Of a stretch of 64,000 nt of DNA, positions 1 to 12,200 are shown in pieces. The stretch spans positions 68,428,485 through 68,492,484 of the forward strand of contig NC_089581.1 in the NCBI RefSeq assembly GCF_019320115.1, written 5' to 3'. The position numbers were made by a program, and so were the translations under genes. Positions within the stretch are counted from its first letter, which is position 1. Each line of letters opens with the position of its first letter. The notes beneath the pieces are model-generated. The model was not told the DNA's origin and ran no database searches. It worked only from the letters and a program-made list of their open reading frames with translations. The DNA is from Miscanthus floridulus (lineage: Eukaryota; Streptophyta; Magnoliopsida; Poales; Poaceae).

Positions 1-104
1 TTGCTTGGAATTCAGGGGATTGGTGGAGCTCAATCAAGCGTAGGGACATGTGGATGGAGAGAAAGCAAGGCAAGAACCAAGAACCAGCAGAGGAACTCAC
101 TCAC

Positions 105-165
105 CTGGTTTTGCAGTGGAGGAGACCTTGTTGACGTAGGGGCTGCCCCCCAAGCAGTTCCCCAT
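105..165 (-). CDS. First coding exon of an MGNC-type gene, probable receptor-like cytoplasmic kinase (partial, runs off left edge)
   Basis: On the minus strand an ATG at 165 opens a 20-codon exon beginning Met-Gly-Asn-Cys-Leu-Gly-Gly. It ends in a strong splice donor (CAG|GTGAGT) at 105/104, so the intron and remaining exons lie beyond the left edge. MGNC at the extreme N terminus is the classic signal for N-myristoylation of Gly2 plus S-acylation of Cys4, which anchors proteins to the plasma membrane. Together with the following Ser/Lys-rich residues (VNKVSSTAKP) this is typical of plant receptor-like cytoplasmic kinases of subfamily VII (PBL/APK-like), where a short acylated exon precedes the kinase exons. 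Some calcium-dependent kinases also start MGNC, so the kinase class is inference. The GC-rich stretch just upstream has no competing ATG in a better context. Confidence 0.6.
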
Positions 166-640
166 GGGAAACAATCCTTATGCCTTCCGATCTCAATCTC
201 CAACTCTCTCTTCGGAGAGCACCGAGAACGCACGGAGGCAAGGCAATCCGCTGGCGCTGGTCGTCTCTCTGAAGCCGAAGCAAGAGCAGCACCAGCTGCT
301 GCAGCGGCGAAACAGAGAGACAACAGGGCACCGAGCAACCAAGAAGACGACGGCTTCCTCTCGGTTGCCGAGCTGTCGAGCTGAGCAAGAGCAAGAGCTG
401 TCGAACCGGCTTCCGTCAGGAGGAAGGAAGGAAGAGAGAGAGATGGATGGAGGAGGGAGAAAGATCGAAGCTGGTGGCGATGCTATTTTGCTTTGTGCCC
501 CCGTCGGCCCGTCCTCCTCCCCTCCAAGGCTCCAACGGCCGGAGGGAGAAGAGTCGGAGGAGGTAGCCGGAGCAGGACGTTTTCCCAGTGGGACATCACT
601 TTCCCTGCTTTATCATCAGCAGCAGCATCGTCATATCATA
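166..640 (-). promoter_or_regulatory. 5' UTR and proximal promoter of the MGNC gene
   Basis: The stretch upstream of the ATG at 165 is GC-rich and, read on the minus strand, full of CT-rich tracts (around 425-450 and 510-530), as is common in grass 5' UTRs. A run of GCA/GCT repeats near 285-305 gives open frames on both strands, but those frames start at TTG and look like UTR composition. No clear TATA box was found. The transcription start probably lies between 500 and 640, where composition turns AT-rich. This is inferred from composition only. Confidence 0.4.
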
Positions 641-1028
641 TCATAGCTTTCATCATGATAGAGAAAAAAAAAACCACACACACGAACACAAGGAGCAGCT
701 AATTAAACGCTACGCAATTATGTGCAAAGGCACCGGTACTATCAACTATCATACGGAAGGCAGCCGCACTCTGCTGGTAGCCAGTTACACCAGGAATTAT
801 GCACGTATGGTACGTACCGGGAGGGCATGTACAAGGACACACGTGTCTCATGTGCCCCAACCAACTGTCAAATTGGAACCCTGTTCGTGTTCGCCATGCT
901 TGTTTGAGGTCCTCGGGTTTGGTTCGGGTTATACATCAACATGTAGATGCTCATGTACGGGTTACGGCTATTTTAGAAGACAAAAACATTTTAGGTTTAC
1001 GTTTAATGTCTACAACTAATAAAAATTA

Positions 1029-1283
1029 CTTCCTCCCGTCCCCAAAAAAATGCAATTCTAGAATAATGTCATATTTTAGTATATCAAGTTTGACCAAACA
1101 TAGATAAAAAAAATATAAATATTTATAATATCAAATAAATATCATTAGATTAATTACAAAATGTATTTTCATAATAAATTGATTTGAAGCCATAAATGTG
1201 AATACTATTTAATAGAAACTTGTTCAAACGTGAAGCACTTTAGCACATAATCCATAGTTGCATTCTTTTGGGGACAGATGTAG
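1029..1283. mobile_element. Stowaway-type MITE
   Basis: The 255-bp segment begins CTTCCTCCCGTCCCCAAAA and ends with the inverted counterpart TTTTGGGGACAGATGTAG. It is flanked on both sides by the dinucleotide TA (1027-1028 and 1284-1285), the target duplication of Tc1/mariner-derived Stowaway MITEs, whose grass members start CTCCCTCCGTCCC. The interior is AT-rich with no coding capacity. Confidence 0.75.
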
Positions 1284-3083
1284 TATTTATCTTGGCATGT
1301 GTGGTTTTTTTTTTTTTTTGCGTTTCTTGTTCTAATAACACAATAGCATACTATATGACTATGTAATCTTTTCATGAAATTTTCAGTTACTTTGTATGTT
1401 CTCTCGTATATGTTCACAGTTTTTTCCTGTAACTACATGGCTCGTCTATGTATCTTCAATAAGTATTTTATTTAAATCATTAGCTTAAGTTATGGTGGCT
1501 CTTGTTGTTCGTCCATGCCACATGACGTCATAAATTATTTTGATCTTATTAGTTGCTATAATTTTTTTCCTCAAATTAAGTTAAAACTCTTGTTATTATT
1601 GTATATTTATTAAAAACTCTTCTTCTGTATTTTAAAATTTTAATAAAAATAAAGATTTTGCTCGTGTACTGCACTCTTAATTACTATGATGGCATAAACA
1701 GTCATCAAACGTGCACTATGGTGCTCAATATTGGTGGTAGAGTTTGAAGTGAAATTTAGGAGGGACGAACCGTGCAAACCCCAAGAGGAAAACTATTTAA
1801 GCATTATAATCATCTATTCCCCCCCCCCCCCCCCCCCCCCGACGAATCTCAAATACTAGGGAGGTCATAGTCGTCTTTGTCTGCTTTAACCTCCCTCACT
1901 ATTCTTCAAGGTATTGAATTTTATTATATGTGTACTAATATTATTTATATAAAAATAGCGAGTTTACAGTTGTACTATCAATATAGATATGTCATGATAC
2001 TTTATTAAAAAATATATATATTTATCCTATGTAACAACATACATGAATCATTATTCATGGATATGAATGGAATTCTAAATAATTTGTTTGTATAGATGAG
2101 TCATTAAGAGAACATTTTTCATGATTATTGAAACTTAAAATATCTATTTATTGATATGCATAATGACACAGTATATATTTCCTAAAAAAAATTTATGTAT
2201 TAAATAATAAGAGTGGCTAATTTAAAACTTATATAAGCATAATTTATGGTTATTTATATATTTTTCATAACATCAGACACCGGTAATTAATTTAGACTAA
2301 AATTTAGGGTATTATGTAAGAAGGGATAATTTAGATGCAAATTTAAGAAACCATAACTTAGATTATCTATCACAATGCCAGGTGAGTAATTTAGGGCTTT
2401 ATTAATTTTAGATTATGTTTTATAATGGCATAGGTTGGTAATATTTATCCAAATTTAGAGAGTTGCTTTATGTTGTTTTTAATTAGGACATAGGAGTAAC
2501 CATTTAGAAAATAAATAGGTCCAATGACTATTATTATTATCATCAATTTTGATAAAGTCTACCAAATTAATGGTCAGATCTTTTAGATTTTTTATAATTT
2601 TAGATTTTATTTTTTTCCTAATGTGTCTTGTGATGATTAATACGGAGTCTTTGTTGGGACTTTATTGATAACGACAATTTTCAGCCTTCTCTCTTATAAA
2701 AACTTAGCAATCTCTGATGGCATCGTCACATCCAGGGGTGGACCCAAGAAGAGACACATATGGGCGCCTATTTTTTTCTTCTATGCAAAATGTTTTTCAT
2801 TTAATGTGTATAATGCAAATACTAGTACTAGTAGTTTACTTATATTAATAATGCATATGTGGGAATCCAAATTATCCACGAACATAAGGTTTCGCTGTCG
2901 GCTAGACTCCATATAGAGCCTGTTTCGATGCAGACCCAGAAATCTTGTCTGGTCCGGGCATCAATCCCAGGCATCCATTTTTAACTGCCTGGGGTTGGAT
3001 GCACTTGTCTGGGCTAGAGCTCCCAGACCAGGACTCCATCCAAATTAGCACATACTCTCTGGCTCATAGACACGCTAACATTT
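1284..3083. other. AT-rich intergenic DNA without a recognisable gene
   Basis: No ORF with protein-family character is seen on either strand. The stretch contains a 22-base C homopolymer (1819-1840) and a segment near 2925-3060 (GCCTGTTTCGATGCAG...) that resembles the end of a hAT-like MITE, but a partner end was not found. Confidence 0.5.
1819..1840. repeat. 22-base poly-C run
   Basis: An uninterrupted run of 22 cytosines sits in otherwise AT-rich DNA. Runs of this length are rare and error-prone in sequencing, so the true length is uncertain. Confidence 0.8.
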
Positions 3084-3300
3084 CAGTTCTTCTCCCCGTT
3101 TCATCAAGCATTGTATCCACCATCTTTGCCAATGCCAATTGCTTCTTATTTCTGGACTAACTTATATTTTTTTCTTAAAAAAAATATGGAAGAGCTGCGT
3201 ATCATTTTATTTAAAATAAATGTTGAAAGATGGGGGAAGAAATTAAAAAAAAACACTCCCCCATGCATGCACACCAAACAACTCACCCACAAACAACAAT
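3084..3300 (-). repeat. L1-type LINE 3' end fragment, copy A
   Basis: Read on the minus strand this carries a LINE-like 3' UTR ending in an AATAAA-like signal, the phrase AATGATACGCAGCTCTTCC and an A-rich tail (plus-strand poly-T near 3166-3175). Two more copies lie at 3657-4191 plus 6315-6335 and at 6336-6600. The copies share the sequence past the poly-A tail as well, so the repeated unit includes flanking DNA and is a duplication rather than three independent insertions. Confidence 0.5.
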
Positions 3301-3656
3301 AGGTAAAGATGTGTGGACTCCAGGTGGCGCGTATCCCTCCTGCGGCCATCTAAGCATTGGCCAATCTAAAGGTGGAAGGGCGATAAAAGAATAAAGAGTA
3401 GCAAAGGGTTCCTGATGCAAATGTACAAGAGATAAAGAATATATAAAATTGGTTAAGATAATTTAAAAAAATAGTATAGGATTCCTGATGTAAAATTGTC
3501 TTCTATATTTTAGGAGTGAATTATTGAAAACTGTTGGAGATGATCTTATTTATTTCTCCTAATACTTTTTTGTGATTTGAAAAACTCTATGATTTTGGGA
3601 AGAAAATATTGGGAACTCTTGAAGATGCTCATGCCAACGTTTCTCATCGTACCATT
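3301..3656. other. Intergenic DNA, nothing recognised
   Basis: AT-rich, no open frame of interest and no recognised repeat terminus on either strand. Confidence 0.5.
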
Positions 3657-3748
3657 TACTCCACCGTTTCAGTTCCTCTCCCCGTTCATCAAGCATTGTA
3701 TCAACCGTTTTTGCCAATGCCTATTGCCATTGTTTCTCGACTAGCTTA

Positions 3749-4064
3749 GGCCCCATTTGGCAGGCCTTCACTTCACAAGTGAAACTATTTTTTTTTTGCT
3801 TTAGCTCCACGAACAGCTTCACCGGTAGAGTTGAAGCTGTTTTAGTAAACCATTTGGGAAAACGGCTTCATCTGTGAGAGCATGTTTTTAGGGGCCTAGA
3901 GGAGAAGCCTGGAGAAGCCACTTTTTTGGCTCCATCCCACCCCAAATAACTATGAGAGCATGTTTTAGGGGCTTCACCAATAAAGCCATTTCACTTTACC
4001 CCGTTTGGCAGAAAAAGCTCCAAATGGCTTCTGAAGCCAGTGGAGAAGTCCTGCCAAACAGATC
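3749..4064. mobile_element. Tourist-type (PIF/Harbinger) MITE inside LINE-end copy B
   Basis: The termini are GGCCCCATTTGGCAGG and, inverted, GATCTGTTTGGCAG. The element is flanked by TTA at 3746-3748 and 4065-4067, the three-base target duplication of PIF/Harbinger elements. Comparison with copy C (6336-6400) gives the empty site: CTAGCTTAATTTTT there is split by these 316 bases here. Confidence 0.75.
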
Positions 4065-4191
4065 TTAATATTTTTTAAAACATATAGGAGAGCTGTGTAT
4101 CATTTTATTGAAAATAAATGTTGAAAGACAAGGGAAGAAATCCCAACAAAACACTCCCCATGCACACCAAACGACTCACCCACAATATTCA

Positions 4192-6314
4192 TGTAGCACC
4201 CGGTTTTAAGAACAAAACTAGATACGCACCAAATGTGAGCTCAGAAAGTCAAATCTCACATATAGCTACAAATAAAGGTAATATCAAAAGACAATGCTCA
4301 ATATATAATGTACTTAGTATAAAAGATATAACCTTAGACAACAAACAGCGGAAAGATAACTCCGATCGTCAAGTGAAGACTCCAATCCACAGGGACAACT
4401 GATCATAAGCCTAATTCCTTCAAACTCTAGCAATCTGATACCCATCCAGATTTTTTTTCAAAGATTTAAAAAGTAAAGCAAGAATAAGTACATATCGTAC
4501 TCAACAAATATAACATGTTTTGATTAGAAAGATTTTATTTATAAAAATATTTCATATCATTTAAGTCATTTAAACATTTAACTAGAAAGGTTAAAGGACA
4601 TGTGACAAAAATTAAACAAAAGCATCATGTTTTGAAGTTGAACTAAGCATGTTATAAATTAAAAAGGTATTAATATCGATATTAATCATATTGATAGTGA
4701 TTTATGAAAGACCGATGTATTTACCTAAGTGGCTTTTAATTATAAACCCAGTTGCATAACCATTAAACAAATTAACATTTAACTTATAAAATTCCGAGAT
4801 ATGAGACATGTTAAACTTTGCTGCTAACACGTAGCATTGGTTGGCACAGACACAACGTCACAAGTAACAACTAGAATAGAGCTACAGTTAAAAAGAAAAG
4901 ACTACCGGGAGTTTTACATTACCAACGAAAAGAAAAGCCTACATGCTTGATTTATTTTAATTGAGCAAAACCATGTGAAGCATATTAATTTAGATTAGAT
5001 AAAATATAATTTAATTCTAAAAGCCAGGTTAGACTAATCATATTTGATTACCAAAAGTGCATGTATCATCTAATCCAATTAAACTTTAAATTTACAAAAA
5101 GAAAAGTGCATGTGAAAACACTAAACGAGTTTAAACTAAGTATAATTAAAACACATTTAAGTTTACAATTAATTATATTAACTTTTATGTACAAAATATA
5201 GAAGTTTAATACCTACATTGCTTTTTAATTAGAAACTAGTTGCATGTGTATTAATCAATTTAGTATTTAACAATATATTGAAAAACATGTGATACGGTAA
5301 ACGTCGCTACTAACTTATAGATCACGTCAAAACGAATCCAACGCAACTTAAACAAAATAAAACGGAATTAAAACAAAGAAACGACGGAGATATTATGAAC
5401 CGGTGATAATTTTGTAATTACCTCATCTTCTTCCTCCATCCATCCCATGTGACCTTTCAACAGTAACAAGAGCGAGGGAGCTTGGTTGTAGGGGGGCTGG
5501 GGGAGGCCGACTGGTGGTGGCACAGGCGAGACATTGGAAACGACGTAGAAGAGAAATGATGGAACAAATCTAATTTACTACCTTAGGAATTCCCAAACAA
5601 GAGGCTCTCCTTAAGGTAGTTTTGGTATGCTTTGCCTAAAAAATTGGTACATATTTATAGGGAGAAAAACTTCCAACATTTACATCATCTAGCAATATGG
5701 TACTAATTGATATTGCACCCTCCACATTTACTAATGGATATAAATAATCATTAAAGCCCATTAGTAAATAAATGCATAGGTCTTTGAGATTTATTAGGAT
5801 TATTACATATGGGCTTTGAGAGTTGGTTGGAAAATAAGATATATTATTTATTTTTGGAATTAATTAATTTTGTGAATAAAATAATTCTAGAAAAGTCTAG
5901 AATTGATATTTAAGCCACGAAAAATACTCCGAGACCTCCAAAAATTTGGAAAAAATTTCCAGAGAGACTTTGGAACATGATGAACCCAAATAAAGTATTT
6001 AGAGCTCATGAAAAGATTGTTGGAAACTTGGAACATAAATATTAAGGTGAAGGAGGTAGGAATTAAATTCCAGAAAGAAGCTAAAAAATTCCTAGAGATA
6101 GATATTCGTCTCCTAAACGTATTTAAAAAAACACACATTTTGCACATAGAAACACAAGGTGCAACCGGCATGAATGCAACAAACACGTTTCTACCTTAAT
6201 ATAAATTTTAAGCTAATGAAAATTTATTATTTTCTCTTGTTTTCGTGAGCATAAAAATACAAAATTAAATCATTTTAGCTCTATTTCAAGAGAAGTAAAT
6301 TTTAGGGTGTTACA
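4192..6314 (-). mobile_element. Solo LTR, Ty3/gypsy Tekay-like, minus orientation
   Basis: The segment starts TGTAGCACCCGG and ends GGGTGTTACA, so in its own orientation it begins TGTAACACCC, as Tekay/Del-type grass LTRs do. The flanks are ATTCA (4187-4191) and ACTCA (6315-6319), a five-base target duplication with one C/T difference. The related copy at 6336-6530 shows the uninterrupted target (CCCACAACACTCAAAACTAG), which confirms the insertion independently. Length 2,123 bp. No internal domain was found, so this is the product of LTR-LTR recombination. Confidence 0.75.
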
Positions 6315-6374
6315 ACTCAAAACTAGAACACACTGAAGCCAATGCCTATTGCTATTGTTTCTGGACTAGCTTAA

Positions 6375-7798
6375 TTTTTTTTTCTTAAACATATAGGAGA
6401 GCTTGTATCATTTTATTGAAAATAAATGTTGAAAGACAAGGGAAGAAATCCCAACAAAACACTCCCCCATGCACACCAAACGACTCACCCAGACACCCAC
6501 AACACTCAAAACTAGAACACACTGAACTTACAAACCAAAACCAAGGTGACTGAACAACCAAACTACACACTATATATCAAGGAGCTCAACATAACACAAC
6601 AGAATGCACTCAATAGTGACAGCCCACATCACCGACATAATGATTAGATTAGAGACGTTAAAGATGTAGTAGTTGTTCTACTACTTCCAGATTTCCCAAG
6701 CTACTAGTATTGTCAATTGCTTGAGCCTCTTCTCATAATCCTTTGCCACCTCATTAACTGCCTGGCCAGGTACCACTAGCATGATAACCTATGAGCAGAT
6801 GGTTGATATGCAATGGTGACCAAGCCAATTTTCTACAAGATGACGCACCGTATTTTTTGAGCAAAAACACAAGAGACCAATAGGTGTTGACATGTTGTAT
6901 AGTGTTCCCTTATTGATCACAGAAGGGGAAGCGTCCAGGTGGAGGAGTCCTCAATCTTCTTTTAGCAAGCTGGTCAGGCGTCCAACAAGGCAACAATGGT
7001 TTTTTTACTGTATATATATATAAGCCAAATAAATAACTTACAGCTAAGAGGAGCCCAGGATCTTTAAATTCTATTCCATGGAGCAAAGAGGATGGAACCA
7101 AGGAAAATGGCATTGTATTGTAGGACAATTTGCTAGAGTAGGACCAGACCTTGTAAGAGTATGCATGTATTCTCTTAGTACCTGACAGAGAAAGCACCCT
7201 TTTATGTCAAAGATCCAAACTAGTCGTCCAGTCCTTCGGCCACCGTACGCCGCTTGATGACCCTCTTAGGAACAGCGCTTAGAAAAAGGTTAGGGGACAA
7301 TTCAATCATGATCTTTCATGTTCTAGACCAAAACAAGTACAAGGGAAGTCCTTGATCTCACGTGCAAACAAGCTAGGCACCAACTCCTGTCCTCCTCTGC
7401 ATCACTGCATGGGATAAGTGTAACTGAGCTCTTTGCACTTAGTCATCACTGCACTGACCCGGGCCAAAAGATCCCAAGCAAGGAGGGAGAGAGAGACCAT
7501 TAGCGGTTGGCCGCACAGGAACGCCACCAAATAATTAGCATAGAAGGAGATACGATGCCGAGCTTGTTGTACAATTAATGGCTAGCTATAGGAAATCCTC
7601 CAGGGTAGCATGGCACCGAAATAAATAACATGGGCGAGAGAGGATCGCCCTCTACTTGCTGGTGAAGCCCATGCCCATGCCGATGGATAACGAAGTCTCC
7701 AGGTTCTCCATTTATTACTGTCCCAACAAATGTCCATGCCTTGTCCATTCTTTCGATGCTTACACCATCCATCTCAAGGACCTTTGTTCACTACTACA
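6375..7798 (-). pseudogene. L1-type LINE remnant: reverse transcriptase fragment, zf-RVT fragment and 3' UTR
   Basis: On the minus strand the frame 7772-7575 contains GDPLSPMLFI, the conserved reverse transcriptase block of plant L1 elements, preceded by a degraded VINGEPGD stretch. Further downstream, 6990-6913 reads CWTPDQLAKRRL followed by FPFCDQ, the start of the zinc-binding zf-RVT domain found at the C terminus of the same polyprotein. The 3' UTR and poly-A tail lie at about 6600-6375. The catalytic YADD block was not found and spacing is shortened, so the element is internally deleted and dead. A CACTA element inserted into it at 7798. Confidence 0.7.
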
Positions 7799-9233
7799 TG
7801 AATATTTTTTAGGGGTGGCTCGTAACCCTTTGTACGGACGGTTTTGTCAACCACCTTCTACAAAGGGGTGGCTACAAATCCCCGATTTGTAGGAGATAAA
7901 TCAATTTCCAGAAATCTTGCGATTCCGGACATAAAAAATAGCAAAAAAAACTTTAACACGGGGAGGCCTCCACCGGTCAGCCACCCACCCGCTCCATCGA
8001 AGTTGCAAGTCACAGCATTTTTCGCGTGAACACGATCTCCCCCTCACATGTACCCCCCTCTATCACTACACCTCACATTCACTTATGTCCATATTGTATT
8101 TGGGTTCCCACATATTATACTAAACTGAGCATAAATTGATTGTTTAAGGCCCTAAATGAATTTAAATGAAAAAAGTTATCAATTACAAAGTTTTATAACT
8201 TATTGAGATCTATAACTTTTATTTCATCTAAGGTCGTTTATAAAATTTGAATTTTAAATTTGAGAAATTCAAATGTAGTTTTTCATGACAAGATGAATTC
8301 AAATAAAAAAGTTGTCAACTACAAAGTTTTATAAATTTTCGAGATCTACAACTTTTTATTTTGGTTGTTTCTCCATCCGAGGTCGCTTAAAAAATTCAAA
8401 TTTTAAATTTTTGAAAAATTCAAACGTAGTTTTCATTGACAAAATGATTTCAAATCTTGTCAATTATAAAATTTCATAACTTTTCAAGATCTACAACTTT
8501 TATTTTGGTCATTTGTTCATCCGACATAGTTGTAGTAACATTGTTCATAAAATTTATAACTGTCATATGAAGAAATGACCAAAATAAAAGTTATAGATCT
8601 CATAAAAGTTGTAGATCTTGATGAGTTCTACAACTTTTATGTTCGTGACTTTTTCAGCTAAAATCATTTAATGTTTCAAAATGACGTTTGGAGTTGCTAT
8701 TTTTTAAAATTCAAAATTCAAATAGATAAAGCATAGTCACATGAAAAGATGGATAAAATAATAGATGTAAGAACACAATAATTTGATAGAGCATGATTTT
8801 AGAAATTTTTAGGAAAAAAATTATCAAATTTGAAGTTAGTATGAGGGAGAAAGACTAGTTACAAGTTTTAGCCAGAGATTAAAAAGAGAAATCAGAGTTC
8901 TTCAACAATTTCAAAATTAAATTTCAAATAATATTTTAAAGCAGTAAATGATTTTAAATGAAAAAGTTATAAACTACAAAGTTTCATAACTTTTTGAGAT
9001 CTACAACTTTTATTTTGGTCATTTCTCTATCTGAGGTCGTTTGAAAATTTTCGAATTTCAGTGAACATTCGACATCTATTTGTACAAATTGGACCATTTA
9101 TAGAGGCGGCTGATAACATCAGCAGCCCCTACAAATGAATTTGTAGAGGCGGCTTATTTATGAGGCATTTATAGGAACAATTCAATATAGAGCCTCCCCT
9201 AAAAAAAAAGAAGACGTCGTTTTTGTAGAAGTG
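7799..9233. mobile_element. Non-autonomous CACTA element (CACTA-3), 1.4 kb
   Basis: It starts CACTACTACATGAATATTT and ends, inverted, CACTTCTACAAAAACGACG (the terminal CACTA is mutated at one base). Exact GTT duplications flank it at 7796-7798 and 9234-9236. Both ends carry the subterminal motif (T)AGGGGYGGCT / TGTAGAGGCGGCT, typical of one grass CACTA family. The interior has no transposase. It consists of degenerate repeats of about 130-145 bp containing GAGATCTACAACTTTTATTTT, in both orientations. Confidence 0.85.
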
Positions 9234-12200
9234 GTTAACTATGACCCTTCTCGCATTGTCTTCGTGTGTAACTTTTTTGTTTGGAAAGACAGTAGGCCCC
9301 TTTGTTAAAGGAGATTATAACAAGGGGAAAAAAGAAACTTTTGTTTGTTTCCATTAACATTGGGATTTTTCTCTGTCTCTCTCTAACTGATTTCATTTTG
9401 TAATAATCTCACTGATGTATGAAATGCAGACATTATAAGTGATGAAAGAGCTTTGTTGCTACAAACTTCTTTCAGGACTTTTTTTCCAAAAAAAACTTTG
9501 TTAATGAAAGAAATTCTATGACATTGTTTGTGTGAATTGGGTTGCAATGCTGGGTCTTGGCAGGTCAACCGAAGTCTGAATTGGTGACTTTGCGTGCCTC
9601 CGGGTCTTTTTGGCTTTGTTATGTTATTAGGGTTTTGTTTAAATTAAAGGCATCCATATATAAATTCCAACAGGCTTGACCTCCTGCCCACTGTTGGGTG
9701 GTGACTGGTACCTTTTGGAGTCCCTGATCGCCTCACCTCACCTCACTTGCTAGGAGCTATGTAACCTTTTATGACACCCGTAATAGTTAGAGCTAGTTAT
9801 TAGTTCTAAGATAACTTCTCCAATAATACTAACATTTAGCGCATACGGTAGTTTTTAATATAAATAGTCTCACATAACATACTCACATAATCTTGAAATA
9901 TATGTAAGAGCTTAGCTCTTGATTAAAAGATAGTTTTTCTCTCTCTTTTGTTAAAATATGAAAAAAATGCTTAGAGCTCACTTAAAATTGGATTGTTGGA
10001 GCTGCAGCTTCCCTACTCTAGTAGGTTGGTACTTGGTACCTGCAACGAAGCCGCGCTCGTCTCATCTCACCGCAGTGATCTGCGCAGGCGCCGTGAAAAC
10101 GATGGCGCTGGTGCGGGGCACCAGGCCGGGTGGCCGCCGCAACCCATCGTGAGGTCACCTCACAAGGTCACACCCACCCATGCCCCGCCTTGTCTGATCC
10201 AGAAATTTCAGCGTCCTCTCGCTCGCGTTTAATTTCCCAGGCAACTGATGTGAGGTGATCTAGCTGTTGCAATCCTCGCATGAGCCCTGCCCAAATGGCG
10301 ACGGCGACAGAGGCGGCGACTTGCTTGGATCTTTGCTTCTCCATTCCATCTCTCCACGTACGGTGACTTGGACCAGCGTCAGTCTTACTCGATCTTATAC
10401 CACCACTACCACACCAACCCCTCTTCCTGATTGGTATTTGGATAGAAAATAAAAGATCTTTCTTTTGTCCGGTTCGGTGGATCACAAAAGGTGGCTTTGC
10501 CTGTCTGCTGGCCACCTTCTTTTTCACATGCAAGGATATATGCATCATCTATTGTGCTCCTATGTGAGGTGCAATTCCGTGGACCCCATCAGATTAGTTT
10601 GCAGCTCTTAGGCCTGCAAGATTCTGAGTTCTGTGATCCCAGTACTGTGTTAGACTTGGACCCAGATTCTTTGCCCTTGGTGAGATAGAGATATGGCATT
10701 ATTGGGGGAGGTGTTGGGTGTTCATGCCTCCACAGGGGTAGAATTTGCCAGAAAGACAAATAAAAGGGTCGGGACCGGGGCAAATTATACTGTGCTTGGT
10801 TCGACGAATGGAAGCGTCTTTTTTTTTGTCCTTTAAGGTCTAATTTGGAAACTCCAATCCCTCCAGGATTCCGAACTTTTTCATGAGTGAAATTTATGGG
10901 GATATCATTCTAATTATCATTCTAGTTCTTAGTGGGGGGTTTTCCATCCCTAGGTTTTTGCTCCCCTTGCTTCCAAAAGAGCTGTAAAGATTTTTAGGTG
11001 GTAAACAAAAGGTGATGTTGGTGAAGGAAAGCCGCGTTTGAGTGGTTACAATTGGTTGCTGAAATGGAAGGTTTGCTCCGTGAGAAAGACGCCGGACTCC
11101 ATGAGAAATTACATTCGGAAAAGTGTGAACCGGTTCACCTCAGCTATAAACTACTCTGCTGATGTTTATGCCAGCGGTTGTGTGAGGCCGAGTCCACTTG
11201 AGTTTGACGTGCCCATTACATGCTTGATTGAGTGCCTGAGTGAGAGGCTAGAATTGCTGATTTCTGGATGCTGTGACTTGTAACTAGCAGTCTAGCACTT
11301 GTCTGGAACTGTTCAGCTGTGTAGCCAAAGACGAAAGCTCAACATAGTACTGCTACCTGTTCAAGCAGGATTCATGCCAACTGCCATGCTTGGTCAAGTC
11401 AGCATGTACCTGTTTGGAATTTGGTATGAAGCCTGAATGTTTAAGGTACTGAAAATGATGTCCCTGGCTGCTAAGAACATATAAATGTTGACCACTGCGG
11501 TAGGGTGCATGTTTTGATCATTCAGTGGAGCAGGCTAATATAAGCATATTGCCTCTATTGGGTCACACTCAACACACTATGCTACGCGAGAAGCATTCAA
11601 AGGGCCGTTGTCATTATCATGCCAATTGTAGAGATTACCTGTTGCATAATATCGTAACTCCATTAATTAGGATAAGGACTGCCAACAACTGCAAATCCTC
11701 TTGGAGGCTTGCAACACATTGAAACAAAAATCCTGCACCTAAACTGTAATGTTTCACATGGTATAGTAGAGGCATCACTTGTCACTCTGTCTGAGCAGTT
11801 GGCATGAGTTCAGATTCCGATGCTTTTATTGTGCAATTCTGGTGGGTCATAAAGGCTGCAATTGCATTCTCTTTGTATTCTGTGTTCCACTTCGCATTCA
11901 TTGCTGTCTAATGCTAAACTATGCTAAAGTTTTTATTTTGGGACGTAAGTGGCAGGAGCTCTGTCTTAAAACTAAGATAGAAACGAACTATGCTAAAGTC
12001 AGTACTAGTACTTTTTTGTCCTACTGGAACTGCAAAAGGATAAAAAGATGATTACCTTAATTCACCCATGATGATGCTTGAAGACTGGATAAAAAAATTT
12101 TGGGGAAAAAAGTATTTGTTAAGCTTGTAATAGAAAGATCAGTTAGTAGAAAGATCAGTTAGTTCTCAATACTACAAAAATTAAAAGTGGAGTTAATGGC

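Noticed and set aside
30..338. Minus-strand frame with a hydrophobic, signal-peptide-like start (LGALLSLCFAAAAAG)
   Set aside because: It starts at TTG, not ATG, and overlaps the probable 5' UTR and first intron of the MGNC gene. The in-context ATG with a splice donor explains the region better.
10168..10548. Minus-strand 126-codon frame as a possible gene
   Set aside because: No recognisable motif, weak composition signal, and no splice-linked partners.
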